From NCBI GenBank assembly GCA_030528565.1, contig JAUMYP010000008.1, positions 3,486 through 67,485 of the forward strand: a stretch of DNA of 64,000 nucleotides, read 5' to 3'. The stretch comes from Pseudomonadota bacterium (GTDB lineage: Bacteria; Pseudomonadota; Gammaproteobacteria; Xanthomonadales; Xanthomonadaceae). The position numbers and the translations under genes are program-made. Of this stretch, positions 46,168-54,498 are shown piece after piece (within the stretch, counting starts at the first letter, position 1; the number at the start of each line of letters is the position of its first letter). The notes under the pieces are model-generated. The model made no database searches, was not told the DNA's origin, and saw nothing but the letters and a program-made list of their open reading frames with translations.

Positions 46168-47651
46168 GCCGGAAACACACGCTGGCCGTGTTGTCGGTTC
46201 TGGCCACCAGCATCGGCGCGGCCAGCTGGCTGCATGCTGCCGCAGGCCATGACGACCCGCTGGGCGAGCAAACCGGCGGCAGCACCACGGTACCCGCCAC
46301 TGGCCGGAATGCGTTTTCGTTTCCGTTTGCCAATCTGGACGATGCCGAACGCACCCGCTTTGCCATCGGCAATTCATTCTTTCGCCGCAACTGGGTGGAA
46401 GCCCCGGCCTCCACCACTGCCCGCGATGGTCTGGGGCCGCATTTCATTGCGCGCTCCTGCGGCGGCTGCCATGTGCAGGACGGACGCGGCGCACCACCGG
46501 ACTACCACAAGACCCGTGGCCGCCATGCCGAGCCGAGCGTAGCCCTGCTGCTGCGCCTGTCCATTCCCGGTGAGGCCGACCCCAAAGCCGGGGTACGCCC
46601 CGACCCGGTGTATGGCGACCAGCTCAATAATGCCGCCGTGCAGGGCGTGCGTCCCGAAGGCCAGGTGGAAATCCGCAGCCGCCCGATTCATGGCCGCTTT
46701 GCCGATGGCACCCGCTATACCTTGCAGCAGCCGCTGTACCGCCTGGTACGCCTGGGTTACGGCGCGCCCGGCAAAGGCTTGATGATAAGCCCGCGCATCG
46801 CCCCGCAATTGCCGGGCGTGGGGCTGATTGAAGCCATCGACGAAGCCGACATCCTTGCCAATGCCCGCGAGCAAGCCGCGCGTCCCGACCGCATCAAAGG
46901 CCAGCCCAACCGGGTCTGGGATGCGGTCGCCGCTGCCGAGCGCATTGGCCGCTTCGGCTGGAAAGCCAATGTCGCCAGCATCGCCCACCAGACCGCAGGG
47001 GCGTTTCTGGGCGACATGGGCATCACCAGCCCGACCTTTCCGTATGAAACCTGCACCGCCGCGCAAACCGATTGCCTCGCCGCCCCGCATGGCGGCGGCA
47101 AGCGCCGTGGCCGCGATGGCGTACTGACCGCCGCCGAGGCACATGCCGGACAGCCGGAAATCGACCAGAAAACCCTGAATGACGTGATTTTTTACCAGGC
47201 CACACTCGCCCCCCCGGCACGCCGCAATGCCCGCGACGCGCAAGTTCTGCGCGGGCAGAAACTGTTCCATGACGCGCAATGCGCCGCCTGTCACCGCCCC
47301 AGCTATACCACTGGCAACCCACCATTCCCGGCGCTCGCCAGCGCCAAAGCCAGCGGCCAGACCATCTGGCCCTATACCGACCTGCTGCTGCACGACATGG
47401 GCGAGGCACTGGCCGATGGCCGCCCCGACTTTGCCGCCAATGGCCGGCAATGGAAAACCCCGCCGCTATGGGGCATCGGCCTGATTCGTGATGTCAACGG
47501 CCATCTGCGGCTGATGCACGATGGCCGCGCCGATGGTGTCATGGAAGCCATCCTCTGGCACGGCGGCGAAGCAGAAGACTCACGCCAGCAGGTGCTGGAC
47601 ATGCCCAAAAGCGACCGTGACGCACTGGTGAAATTCGTCGAATCGCTTTGA
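46164..47651 (+). CDS. di-heme oxidoreductase (DUF1111 family)
   Basis: The 495-aa protein has a signal sequence and two c-type heme motifs, CGGCH (99-103) and CAACH (373-377). It fits the DUF1111 or 'putative thiol oxidoreductase' family. Heme attachment requires export to the periplasm. It is translationally coupled to the imelysin gene, and electron transfer to or from the metal bound there is an attractive idea. The exact reaction is unknown. The TGA stop gives the first base of the 20-bp repeat copy at 47651. Confidence 0.9.
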   Translation: MSRKHTLAVLSVLATSIGAASWLHAAAGHDDPLGEQTGGSTTVPATGRNAFSFPFANLDDAERTRFAIGNSFFRRNWVEAPASTTARDGLGPHFIARSCGGCHVQDGRGAPPDYHKTRGRHAEPSVALLLRLSIPGEADPKAGVRPDPVYGDQLNNAAVQGVRPEGQVEIRSRPIHGRFADGTRYTLQQPLYRLVRLGYGAPGKGLMISPRIAPQLPGVGLIEAIDEADILANAREQAARPDRIKGQPNRVWDAVAAAERIGRFGWKANVASIAHQTAGAFLGDMGITSPTFPYETCTAAQTDCLAAPHGGGKRRGRDGVLTAAEAHAGQPEIDQKTLNDVIFYQATLAPPARRNARDAQVLRGQKLFHDAQCAACHRPSYTTGNPPFPALASAKASGQTIWPYTDLLLHDMGEALADGRPDFAANGRQWKTPPLWGIGLIRDVNGHLRLMHDGRADGVMEAILWHGGEAEDSRQQVLDMPKSDRDALVKFVESL

Positions 47652-47670
47652 GAGCCTGTTCAAAGGCTCT
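47651..47670. repeat. dispersed 20-bp palindromic repeat, copy 2
   Basis: Identical to copies 1 and 3. It starts with the A of the TGA stop of the di-heme gene and is followed by AAG, as in copy 1. No T-run follows. The remaining 180 bp up to 47841 hold no gene that I can support. Confidence 0.85.
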
Positions 47671-47841
47671 AAGGTGATGCCCCAATGTTGGGTCGCTGGA
47701 CGAAGTCTTGCCTGACTGGAAAAGCACCGGAGGCTGTGGCAGCGATGCGGGCACGAACGCAACACCCGCTTGCAACTCCTTCACCTGGCGGTTCTGGCAT
47801 GAGTGCTCAAAAGATGATGGGCATATTCTAGAAAACAGTCA

Positions 47842-47862
47842 GCTGTATTAATTCAATACAGC
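47842..47862 (-). terminator. hairpin and T-run at the end of the NamZ gene
   Basis: GCTGTATT (47842-47849) pairs with AATACAGC (47855-47862). The gene's stop codon lies at the loop/arm boundary. On the minus strand the hairpin is followed by TGACTGTTTTC. Confidence 0.65.
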
Positions 47863-49067
47863 AGGAACGGGGCGCGGGTTTGCAGCCAGGCGTTTTCGTC
47901 GGCTTCGGCCAGTGCGTTCAGGTCAGCCGGGGTGGCGGCGCTATCGTCCACCCATTCGCGCAGCAGCGGGCTGCCGTTGATGACATCAATCGCCAGTTTG
48001 TCCAGCTCGTATTCGTAAGGGAAGTCGCGCCAGATGGGATAGTCCGGCTGCTGCTGGCGCAGCGCCTTGAAGGCCAGTGCCTGCAAGCGCCAGGGCTTGA
48101 ATGCCCAGTGGCTGTAATGCGCCGGGTCCTCGACATGAATCTGCACGCCCGCGCACAGTTTGCCGGCATGTTTGTGGAAGGTCGGTTCGAACCAGCATTC
48201 GCGCAATACGCAGCCTTGCAGCCAGTGCGGTGCCATCTGCCGCATATCGGCCAGCAGCCTTCCGGTGTCGATATCGGGGGCGCCAAACAGCTCCAGTGGC
48301 CGGGTCGTGCCGCGGCCTTCGCTGAGCGTGCTGCCTTCCAGCATCACCGTTCCGGCATAGGCGCGCGCCATGCTCAAATTGGCGGCATTGGGGCTGGGGT
48401 TGACCCAGCTACGCCAGTCATCAGCGCCTTGCGGCCAGCCGTAGCCGGGCGCGGCATCCGGCTGCCAGCCCTGCATCGCAATCACGCGGTATTCCAGCGT
48501 CAGGCCAAAATAGGCAATAAACCAATGCCCCAGCTCGCCCATGGTCATGCCGTGGCGCATCGGCATCGGCGCGGCGCCAACAAAGCTCTCCCAGCCCGGA
48601 CGCAGGCTCAGGCCTTCCACCGGACGGCCTGCGGGATTGGGGCGGTCCAGCACCCAGACCGCTTTGCCGTGATGTTGCGCAGCTTGCAGCACATACAGCA
48701 GGGTGGTGATGAAGGTATAGATGCGGCAGCCCAGGTCCTGCAAATCGACCAGCAGCACATCGAAGCTCGCCATCATCTCGTCGGTTGGATAGCGCACCTC
48801 GCCGTACAGGCTGTATACCGGGATGCCCAAACGCGGGTCGGTGTAGTCCGGCGATTCAATCATATTGTCCTGTTTGTCACCGCGCAGGCCATGCTGCGGG
48901 CCAAAAGCCGCAGTGAGTTTGACATCCGGCAGCGCGGCGATGGCATCCAGTGCGTGCCTCAGGTCGCGGGTGACCGAAGCCGGATGCGCCAGCAGTGCTA
49001 CGCGGCGACCGGCCAGCGGTGCACGCAGGGTGGAATCCTGGATAAAGCGTTCAAGTCCGAATTGCAT
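47853..49067 (-). CDS. DUF1343 protein, NamZ-like exo-beta-N-acetylmuramidase
   Basis: The 404-aa protein is a full DUF1343 member: 'RRVALLAHPASVTRDLRHALDAI', 'LTAAFGPQHGLRGDKQDNMIES', 'RLGIPVYSLYGEVRYPTDEMM', 'VDLQDLGCRIYTFITTLLYVL' and 'VLDRPNPAGR'. This family (GH171) includes Bacillus NamZ, which releases MurNAc from the non-reducing ends of peptidoglycan fragments. I chose ATG 49067; no signal peptide is seen, so it would act in the cytosol on imported fragments. AmgK and MurU, which salvage MurNAc, are encoded 12 kb away. The DOMON-like gene is immediately upstream. Confidence 0.85.
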   Translation of the reverse strand: MQFGLERFIQDSTLRAPLAGRRVALLAHPASVTRDLRHALDAIAALPDVKLTAAFGPQHGLRGDKQDNMIESPDYTDPRLGIPVYSLYGEVRYPTDEMMASFDVLLVDLQDLGCRIYTFITTLLYVLQAAQHHGKAVWVLDRPNPAGRPVEGLSLRPGWESFVGAAPMPMRHGMTMGELGHWFIAYFGLTLEYRVIAMQGWQPDAAPGYGWPQGADDWRSWVNPSPNAANLSMARAYAGTVMLEGSTLSEGRGTTRPLELFGAPDIDTGRLLADMRQMAPHWLQGCVLRECWFEPTFHKHAGKLCAGVQIHVEDPAHYSHWAFKPWRLQALAFKALRQQQPDYPIWRDFPYEYELDKLAIDVINGSPLLREWVDDSAATPADLNALAEADENAWLQTRAPFLLY

Positions 49068-49086
49068 GTTTGCAAGTTTCAAGTAG

Positions 49087-49629
49087 TCAAAGGGAAAGCC
49101 GCGCCGTCCAGCCGGCACGGGCATGAAAATCAGGCACGGGCCTGGGGTGCGCCAGTGCGAAATAGCTGCACGCGCCTGATGCCGATTCAATCACTGCACT
49201 CAAGCCCAGCTGCCATGCACGCCCCTCTGGCAGTGCCGGGCGGGGGATTTCCAGCCGCAGTTGCAGCCCCTCGTCCGCCGCCTGGCAACTGACTTGCGGT
49301 GCAGGCAGCGTGACCGCCATCTGCCGCTGGCGCTCGGCGGCAAATACATAGGCGGCAAAATCGCCGCAGGGCGAGGCATTGAACTCGTGATAGCCCGGCG
49401 CATCCAGCGCAGCGATGAATGCTTCAAAACAGGTGTGCTGCCATAGCCCATCGCGGGCGGCAGGCATGGCTGCGCGCGGCGGGATACGCAATGCGGCCAG
49501 GTTGGCATCCAGCCGGTAATCCAGTCGCAGGATATCGGCATCGACCCAGGCCCAGTCCACAGCCAAAGCGCGCACGGCCGGGCAAGGCGTGTTCGGGTGC
49601 GGATGCAGGATAAGCGGGGTGACCATCAT
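49087..49629 (-). CDS. DOMON-like domain protein
   Basis: The 180-aa protein fits the DOMON-like cytosolic family: 'DILRLDYRLDANLAALRIP', 'DGLWQHTCFEAFIAALDAPGYHEFNASPCGDFAAYVFAAERQRQ', and 'GLSAVIESASGACSYFALAHP' with the closing 'PDFHARAGW'. DOMON domains bind heme or sugars; in this subfamily the ligand is unknown, and a sugar ligand would suit the muramidase 19 bp downstream. There are two adjacent ATGs; I prefer the first (49629) because a GACAAT -10 box ends 6 nt before it. Confidence 0.78.
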   Translation of the reverse strand: MMVTPLILHPHPNTPCPAVRALAVDWAWVDADILRLDYRLDANLAALRIPPRAAMPAARDGLWQHTCFEAFIAALDAPGYHEFNASPCGDFAAYVFAAERQRQMAVTLPAPQVSCQAADEGLQLRLEIPRPALPEGRAWQLGLSAVIESASGACSYFALAHPRPVPDFHARAGWTARLSL

Positions 49630-49635
49630 GGTCTT

Positions 49636-49641
49636 ATTGTC
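49636..49641 (-). promoter_or_regulatory. -10-like box of the DOMON/NamZ operon; probable leaderless start
   Basis: GACAAT on the minus strand ends six bases before ATG 49629. TGCACA, a fair -35, lies 16 bp upstream (49658-49663). No Shine-Dalgarno is present. Confidence 0.45.
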
Positions 49642-49684
49642 CCATTCAATGCTGCGATGTGCAGGCCTTATGGTGTTGCCCCGC

Positions 49685-49690
49685 TACAAT
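49685..49690 (+). promoter_or_regulatory. -10 box of the MscS-like gene
   Basis: TACAAT 28 bp before the ATG. The leader is about 22 nt and contains a normal AGGAG Shine-Dalgarno, so unlike its divergent neighbour this gene is not leaderless. No clear -35 was found. Confidence 0.4.
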
Positions 49691-49718
49691 GCCCAGCCCC
49701 GAAGCGCAGGAGAAACAC

Positions 49719-50348
49719 ATGCACTGGAAAAGCAAATTGCCACCGTGGATGCAGGCCTGGTATGGCGAATTTCTGCTCATCGCCCAAATCGTATTGATTC
49801 TGGCCGCGGCCTTGCTGCTGCGCTGGGTGTTCGACAAGGTTCTGAGAAAGCTCTCGCAGCGTTATGAGCTGCCGGTGGAAGTATGGGTGGGCGCACGGCG
49901 CATCCTCAATGTGCTGCTGGGCTTTGGCACCTTGCTGCTGGTGCTGGAGCGCCTTGGCGTTTCCGGCGGCGTGCTGTGGACGGCATTCACTGGCTTTACC
50001 GCTGTGGCGGCGGTGGCGTTTTTCGCCGCCTGGAGTGTGCTCACCAACATCTTTTGTGCCTTGCTGCTGCTCATCACCCGCCCGTTCCGCCTGCATGACC
50101 AGATTGAACTGCTGGAAGGTGGCGACCGTCCCGGCCTGCGCGGCAAGGTGGTGGACATGAACCTGATTTACGTCACCCTGAAAGAAATCCACCCGCAAGG
50201 TGGCCAGAGCCAGTTGCGCATTCCCAACAGCCTGTTTTTCCAGCGCAGCACCCGGCGCTGGTTGAGCGAGCCAGAGACGCTGGAATATCCGCCCAGCAGC
50301 AACCGCCCTGCCAGCCCGCCTGCTGCGGGTGGTGGCTCAATGTTTTAA
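49719..50348 (+). CDS. small MscS-like mechanosensitive channel
   Basis: The 209-aa protein has an N-terminal transmembrane helix (about 17-35), a second one around 60-75, and the pore-lining MscS helix 'TAFTGFTAVAAVAFFAAWSVLTNIFCALLLLITRPFRLHDQIEL'. A beta-domain follows ('GLRGKVVDMNLIYVTLKE'), ending in a Pro/Ser-rich tail. It lacks the large C-terminal vestibule of E. coli MscS and resembles short MscS-like channels. It should ease turgor in hypo-osmotic shock or carry out a related ion flux. A good Shine-Dalgarno (CAGGAGA) supports ATG 49719. Confidence 0.88.
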   Translation: MHWKSKLPPWMQAWYGEFLLIAQIVLILAAALLLRWVFDKVLRKLSQRYELPVEVWVGARRILNVLLGFGTLLLVLERLGVSGGVLWTAFTGFTAVAAVAFFAAWSVLTNIFCALLLLITRPFRLHDQIELLEGGDRPGLRGKVVDMNLIYVTLKEIHPQGGQSQLRIPNSLFFQRSTRRWLSEPETLEYPPSSNRPASPPAAGGGSMF

Positions 50349-50414
50349 CTGCGCGCTACGTTTTGCCCCTCCGAATCAATAAAATCCCCCACTCCCAACC
50401 GCAGGAAATCCGGC

Positions 50415-51698
50415 ATGAAAATTCTTGTCATCGGCTCTGGTGGCCGCGAACACGCCCTGGCATGGAAACTGGCGCAGTCTGCGCGCGTTACCGAGGTGCT
50501 GGTCGCGCCCGGCAATGCCGGTACCGCAGTCGAAAGCAAATGCCGCAATGTCGCGGTCGCGGCCACCGACATCAACGGCCTGCTGCAACTGGCGCAGGCA
50601 GAAGGCGTGGCGCTGACGGTCGTTGGCCCGGAAGCGCCGCTGGTGGCCGGTGTGGTGGATGCCTTCCGCGCTGCCGGGCAACGCATCTTTGGCCCCACCG
50701 CCGCCGCCGCACAGCTCGAAGGCAGCAAGGCATTTGCCAAGGATTTTCTTGCCCGCCACGGCATCCCCACCGCGTTTTATGCCGTGCATGAAGATGTCGA
50801 TGCGGCACTGGCCTATGTGCGCGAAAAAGGCGCGCCCATCGTCATCAAGGCCGATGGCCTGGCGGCGGGCAAGGGCGTGATTGTCGCCATGGCCCTGGCC
50901 GAAGCCGAAGCGGCGGTGCGCGACATGCTCTCGGGCAATGCCTTCGGCAAGGCCGGTGCGCGGGTGGTGATTGAAGAATTCCTGGAAGGCGAGGAAGCCA
51001 GCTTCATCAGCATCGTCGATGGCAAGAGCGCCCTGCCAATGGCCACCAGCCAGGACCACAAGCGCGTCGGCGATGGCGATACCGGCCCCAATACCGGCGG
51101 CATGGGCGCCTATTCGCCCGCGCCGGTGGTGACAGCGGACATCCACGCGCGCATCCTGCGCGAAGTGGTGCAGCCGACCGTGGCCGGGATGGCCGCCGAT
51201 GGCATGCCTTTTACCGGCTTCCTGTATGCCGGACTGATGATTGATGCCACGGGCGCGCCGAAAGTCATCGAATTCAATGTGCGCTTTGGCGACCCGGAAA
51301 CCCAGCCGGTGATGCTGCGCCTGCAATCTGACCTTGTGGATTTGCTCGAAGCCGCCATCGACGGCCAGCTTGAGGGCGTGAGCGCCCGGTGGAACCGGCA
51401 ATGCTCGCTGGGCGTGGTCATGGCCGCAGAAAACTATCCCGACACCCCGCGCACTGGCGATGTGATTCGCGGTCTGGATGCGCCACTGCCGCAAGGCAGC
51501 AAGGTGTTCCATGCCGGTACCCAACTGGGCGAACACGGCGAAGTGCTCACCGCAGGCGGGCGGGTACTGTGCGCCTGCGCATTGGGCGATGACGTGGCCG
51601 CCGCGCAACGGCACGCCTATCAGGTGGTGGCGCAAATCGGCTGGGACGGCGAATTCCACCGCAGCGATATCGGCCATCGCGCCATCAGCCGCGGTTGA
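50415..51698 (+). CDS. purD: phosphoribosylamine-glycine ligase
   Basis: The 427-aa protein is PurD, the GARS step of purine synthesis. N-terminal 'MKILVIGSGGREHALAWKLAQS' and the ATP-grasp segment 'PIVIKADGLAAGKGVIVA' are intact, as is the signature 'RFGDPETQPVM'. It lies 66 bp after mscS with its own AGGAA Shine-Dalgarno. No purH lies next to it, although the two are often adjacent. Length is typical (429 aa in E. coli). Confidence 0.96.
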   Translation: MKILVIGSGGREHALAWKLAQSARVTEVLVAPGNAGTAVESKCRNVAVAATDINGLLQLAQAEGVALTVVGPEAPLVAGVVDAFRAAGQRIFGPTAAAAQLEGSKAFAKDFLARHGIPTAFYAVHEDVDAALAYVREKGAPIVIKADGLAAGKGVIVAMALAEAEAAVRDMLSGNAFGKAGARVVIEEFLEGEEASFISIVDGKSALPMATSQDHKRVGDGDTGPNTGGMGAYSPAPVVTADIHARILREVVQPTVAGMAADGMPFTGFLYAGLMIDATGAPKVIEFNVRFGDPETQPVMLRLQSDLVDLLEAAIDGQLEGVSARWNRQCSLGVVMAAENYPDTPRTGDVIRGLDAPLPQGSKVFHAGTQLGEHGEVLTAGGRVLCACALGDDVAAAQRHAYQVVAQIGWDGEFHRSDIGHRAISRG

Positions 51699-51716
51699 TT
51701 CTGACCATACCAATAA

Positions 51717-51742
51717 ACAGGGTGGTCAAAACGCTACCCTGT
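51717..51742 (+). terminator. hairpin after purD
   Basis: ACAGGGT (51717-51723) pairs with ACCCTGT (51736-51742) across a 12-bp loop, 19 bp after the purD stop. The stem is short and no T-run follows, so it may instead be part of the promoter region of the next gene. Confidence 0.4.
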
Positions 51743-51806
51743 CCTGACTGGCGGCTTTGGCGTCATTCGCCTGCCATCCCATTGCCACGCACTACGTGAG
51801 GCATAC

Positions 51807-53717
51807 ATGTCCAGCGCTCCCGATTTCAAACCCACGCGCTCGCAATTTGCGCTGCTGGGGCAAAAGCGTTTTTTGCCGTTCTTTCTGGTGCAGTGCCTCG
51901 GCGCCTTCAATGACAATGTCTACCGGCAGGCAATCATCGCGCTGCTGTTCTGGATGGGCGTGTCGGCAGAAGAACGCTCGCTGTACACCAATCTTGCCCC
52001 GGCGGTTTTCATCCTGCCGTATTTTCTGTTTTCTGCACTGGCAGGCCAGATTGCCGAAAAACTGGAAAAATCCCGGCTGGTGCGCATCACCACCAGCATG
52101 GAAATCTTCATCATGTCGCTGGCGGCGCTGGGCTTTGTGTTGCACAACATGCCGGTTCTGCTGGGGGCGCTATTCCTGACCGGGGTGCAGTCCACGCTGT
52201 TTGGCCCGGTGAAGTATTCCATCCTGCCGGGCGTGCTACGCCGTGAGGAGCTGACCGGCGGCAATGGCCTTGTTGAAATGGGCACCAGCATTTCCATCCT
52301 GTCCGGGATGCTGGCAGGCGGCGGTATTTTCCTTATCGCCCATCATCAGGGGCCGTATCTTGCCGCCGCAGCGGTGGTTAGCCTGGCAGTGCTTGGCCGT
52401 TTTGTCAGCGGCTTTATCCCGCAAGTGGCCGCCGGTGCGCCGGACTTGCGCATCAATCCCAACCCGCTGTCCGAGTCACTCGCCATCATGCGCCTTACCC
52501 GCAAGCAGCTGGCGGTGCGCAACAGCATCCTTGGCGTGTCCTGGTTCTGGTTTATCGGCACGGTCATCACCTCGCAACTGCCCGGCTATGCAGAGCTGAA
52601 TCTGGGCGGCGCGCAATCACTGTACCTGCTGGCGCTGGGACTGTTTTCGGTCGGCACCGGGCTAGGCTCGGTGTTGTGCGAAAAACTCTCCGGCCGCCGG
52701 GTGGAGCTGGGGCTGGTGCCGCTGGGGGCGCTGGGAGTGAGCGCCTTCATGCTGGACTTGTACTTTGCCCGCAGTGGCGCCGCGCCCATCGGCGGCCTTG
52801 GTATCGGTGAGTTTGCAGCGCAGCCGGGCAGCCTGCGCATCAGCATCGACCTGCTGGCCATCGGCATGTTTACCGGCTTTTTCGTGGTGCCGCTGTTTGC
52901 ACTGATTCAAAGCCGCACCCCGGCCGATGAGCTGTCCCGGGTGATTGCCGGGCTGAATATCCAGAACTCGCTGTTCATCGTCGCCGCTGCGGGCACCGGG
53001 CTGTTTGTGCAGCAGGTGCTGGGCTGGACGATTCCGCAAGTCTTTCTTGCGCTTGCCATCGCCAACCTGCTGGTGAGCCTGTGGATTTTCAGCATCGTGC
53101 CGGAGTTCGCCATGCGCTTTGTGGTCTGGCTGATGCTCGGCTTTTTCTACCGTATCCGCAGCCACAAGGTCGAAGACAATATCCCCGAAGAAGGCGCGGC
53201 GCTGGTTGTCTGCAACCATGTCAGCTATATGGATGCGCTGATTCTCTCAGCCAGCATCAAGCGCCCGGTGCGCTTTGTGATGTATTACAAGATTTTCCAG
53301 ATTCCCCTGATGAACTGGATTTTCCGCGTTGCCCGCGCCATCCCGATTGCCGGTGCACGCGAGAACCGGGCATTGATGCTGGCCGCCTTTGATGAAATCG
53401 ACGCGGCGCTGGCCGCAGGCGAAGTGGTGTGCATTTTCCCGGAAGGCGCGCTAACCCGCGATGGCGAAATCGCGCCGTTCAAATCAGGCGTTGAAAAAAT
53501 CCTCGCCCGCCGCCCGGTGCCGGTCATTCCGCTGGCGCTGCGCGGCATGTGGGCCAGCATGTGGAGCCGCCGCGATTCGCGCCTTGGCCGGATGCGCCTG
53601 CCGCGCCGCCTGCGCGCCCGGGTGGATGTGATTGCAGGCGAGGCCGTGAACGGTGCTACCACTCATGCTGCCGAGCTTGAGTCCATCGTGCGGCAGCTGC
53701 GCGGCGATGCGGCCTGA
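51807..53717 (+). CDS. MFS transporter fused to a PlsC-type acyltransferase
   Basis: The 636-aa protein joins an LplT-like MFS transporter (about 1-440, 'LGAFNDNVYRQAIIALLFW', 'GVQSTLFGPVKYSILP', about 12 helices) to a lysophospholipid acyltransferase domain. The NHxxxxD motif is in 'VVCNHVSYMDALIL', and 'FPEGALTRDGEI' is the acyl-acceptor motif. In E. coli LplT flips lysophospholipids inward and Aas re-acylates them; here both steps are in one chain, without the acyl-ACP synthetase domain of Aas. It probably maintains membrane lipids. The TGA stop is fused to the third copy of the 20-bp repeat. Confidence 0.92.
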   Translation: MSSAPDFKPTRSQFALLGQKRFLPFFLVQCLGAFNDNVYRQAIIALLFWMGVSAEERSLYTNLAPAVFILPYFLFSALAGQIAEKLEKSRLVRITTSMEIFIMSLAALGFVLHNMPVLLGALFLTGVQSTLFGPVKYSILPGVLRREELTGGNGLVEMGTSISILSGMLAGGGIFLIAHHQGPYLAAAAVVSLAVLGRFVSGFIPQVAAGAPDLRINPNPLSESLAIMRLTRKQLAVRNSILGVSWFWFIGTVITSQLPGYAELNLGGAQSLYLLALGLFSVGTGLGSVLCEKLSGRRVELGLVPLGALGVSAFMLDLYFARSGAAPIGGLGIGEFAAQPGSLRISIDLLAIGMFTGFFVVPLFALIQSRTPADELSRVIAGLNIQNSLFIVAAAGTGLFVQQVLGWTIPQVFLALAIANLLVSLWIFSIVPEFAMRFVVWLMLGFFYRIRSHKVEDNIPEEGAALVVCNHVSYMDALILSASIKRPVRFVMYYKIFQIPLMNWIFRVARAIPIAGARENRALMLAAFDEIDAALAAGEVVCIFPEGALTRDGEIAPFKSGVEKILARRPVPVIPLALRGMWASMWSRRDSRLGRMRLPRRLRARVDVIAGEAVNGATTHAAELESIVRQLRGDAA

Positions 53718-53736
53718 GAGCCTGTTCAAAGGCTCT
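53717..53736. repeat. dispersed 20-bp palindromic repeat, copy 3
   Basis: Identical to copies at 23325 and 47651. Its first base is the A of the TGA stop of the transporter-acyltransferase gene, and GAG follows it. Confidence 0.85.
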
Positions 53737-53813
53737 GAGCTGCACGGTTGCATATTCATCAGCTGCCTGCCAAGATGCAGCCGCTATTCACGTTTGCTAA
53801 AGGAAGTCCTCCA

Positions 53814-54080
53814 ATGAACTCATCTGCCAAAATCCCCAACAATCTCGTTTGGGCCATTCTGTCCACCCTGTTCTGCTGCCTGCCGCTGGGTATCGTGTCC
53901 ATCGTGCATGCCGCCAAGGTGGATGGCCTGGTTGCTGCTGGTGATTATGCGGCTGCACAGCAGGCTTCGGACAACGCCAAGAAGTGGGCGATGATTTCTG
54001 CAGGCGTAGGCATTGTATTGGGTCTAATCTACTTAATTCTTGCCGTATTGGGTGCCTTTGCAGGCGCTGCGGACATCTGA
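53814..54080 (+). CDS. CD225/dispanin-like small membrane protein
   Basis: The 88-aa protein has the CD225/dispanin pattern: 'IPNNLVWAILSTLFCCLPLGIVSIVHAAKVDGLVAAGDYAAAQQASDNAKKWAMISAGVG', with two membrane segments (about 9-32 and 58-82), the CC pair before the loop and the KxD-xxxxxGD-xxAA region. Bacterial members are common but their role is unknown. I chose ATG 53814, with AAAGGA upstream. It is directly followed by the DUF2752 gene. The two are often neighbours, which suggests they work together. Confidence 0.85.
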   Translation: MNSSAKIPNNLVWAILSTLFCCLPLGIVSIVHAAKVDGLVAAGDYAAAQQASDNAKKWAMISAGVGIVLGLIYLILAVLGAFAGAADI

Positions 54081-54081
54081 T

Positions 54082-54498
54082 TTGCCTGGCTGGCAACATA
54101 ATCTGCGCTGGGTACCCACTGCCCTGCTTGCCAGCGGTGCAGCCGCTGCCACTTTCATCCTGCGGCACATTGACCCCAACCAGCCCGGCAACCCCTTGCC
54201 GGGCTGTCCGTTTTCGCTCATCACCGGCATTTATTGTCCTGGCTGTGGCAGCACCCGTTGCCTGCATGCGCTGGTACATGGTGATATCGCCGGAGCGATG
54301 GCAATGAATCCGTTACTGGTCATCAGCCTGCCGGTGCTGGCTTTGATGGCGCTTTCGAGCGCAGGCTGGAACCCGCCGCAACTGGCCAGCTTTCGCCGTA
54401 TTGCCGGTAACCCCAAACTCTGGCTGTATCTGCTATGTAGCTACTGGATTGCCCGCAATCTGCCCTGGCCGCCGTTCAACTGGCTGGCGCCGGGCTGA
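54082..54498 (+). CDS. DUF2752 membrane protein
   Basis: The product (138 aa from TTG 54082) has the DUF2752 signature '[37 protein letters not shown]', followed by two hydrophobic helices. The cysteines of CPxxxxTGxxCPGCGxTR may bind metal. I chose TTG 54082, which follows the dispanin TGA by one base; no ATG is available before the conserved domain, so the start is uncertain. Its last 23 bp overlap the 3' end of glnE on the other strand. Confidence 0.75.
   Translation: MPGWQHNLRWVPTALLASGAAAATFILRHIDPNQPGNPLPGCPFSLITGIYCPGCGSTRCLHALVHGDIAGAMAMNPLLVISLPVLALMALSSAGWNPPQLASFRRIAGNPKLWLYLLCSYWIARNLPWPPFNWLAPG

Noticed and set aside
47672..47841. possible small gene between the di-heme oxidoreductase and NamZ genes
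   Set aside because: Short frames exist on the minus strand, but none has a ribosome-binding site, signal peptide or recognisable domain.
50376..51713. 445-residue minus-strand frame over purD
   Set aside because: Antisense shadow of an intact purD.
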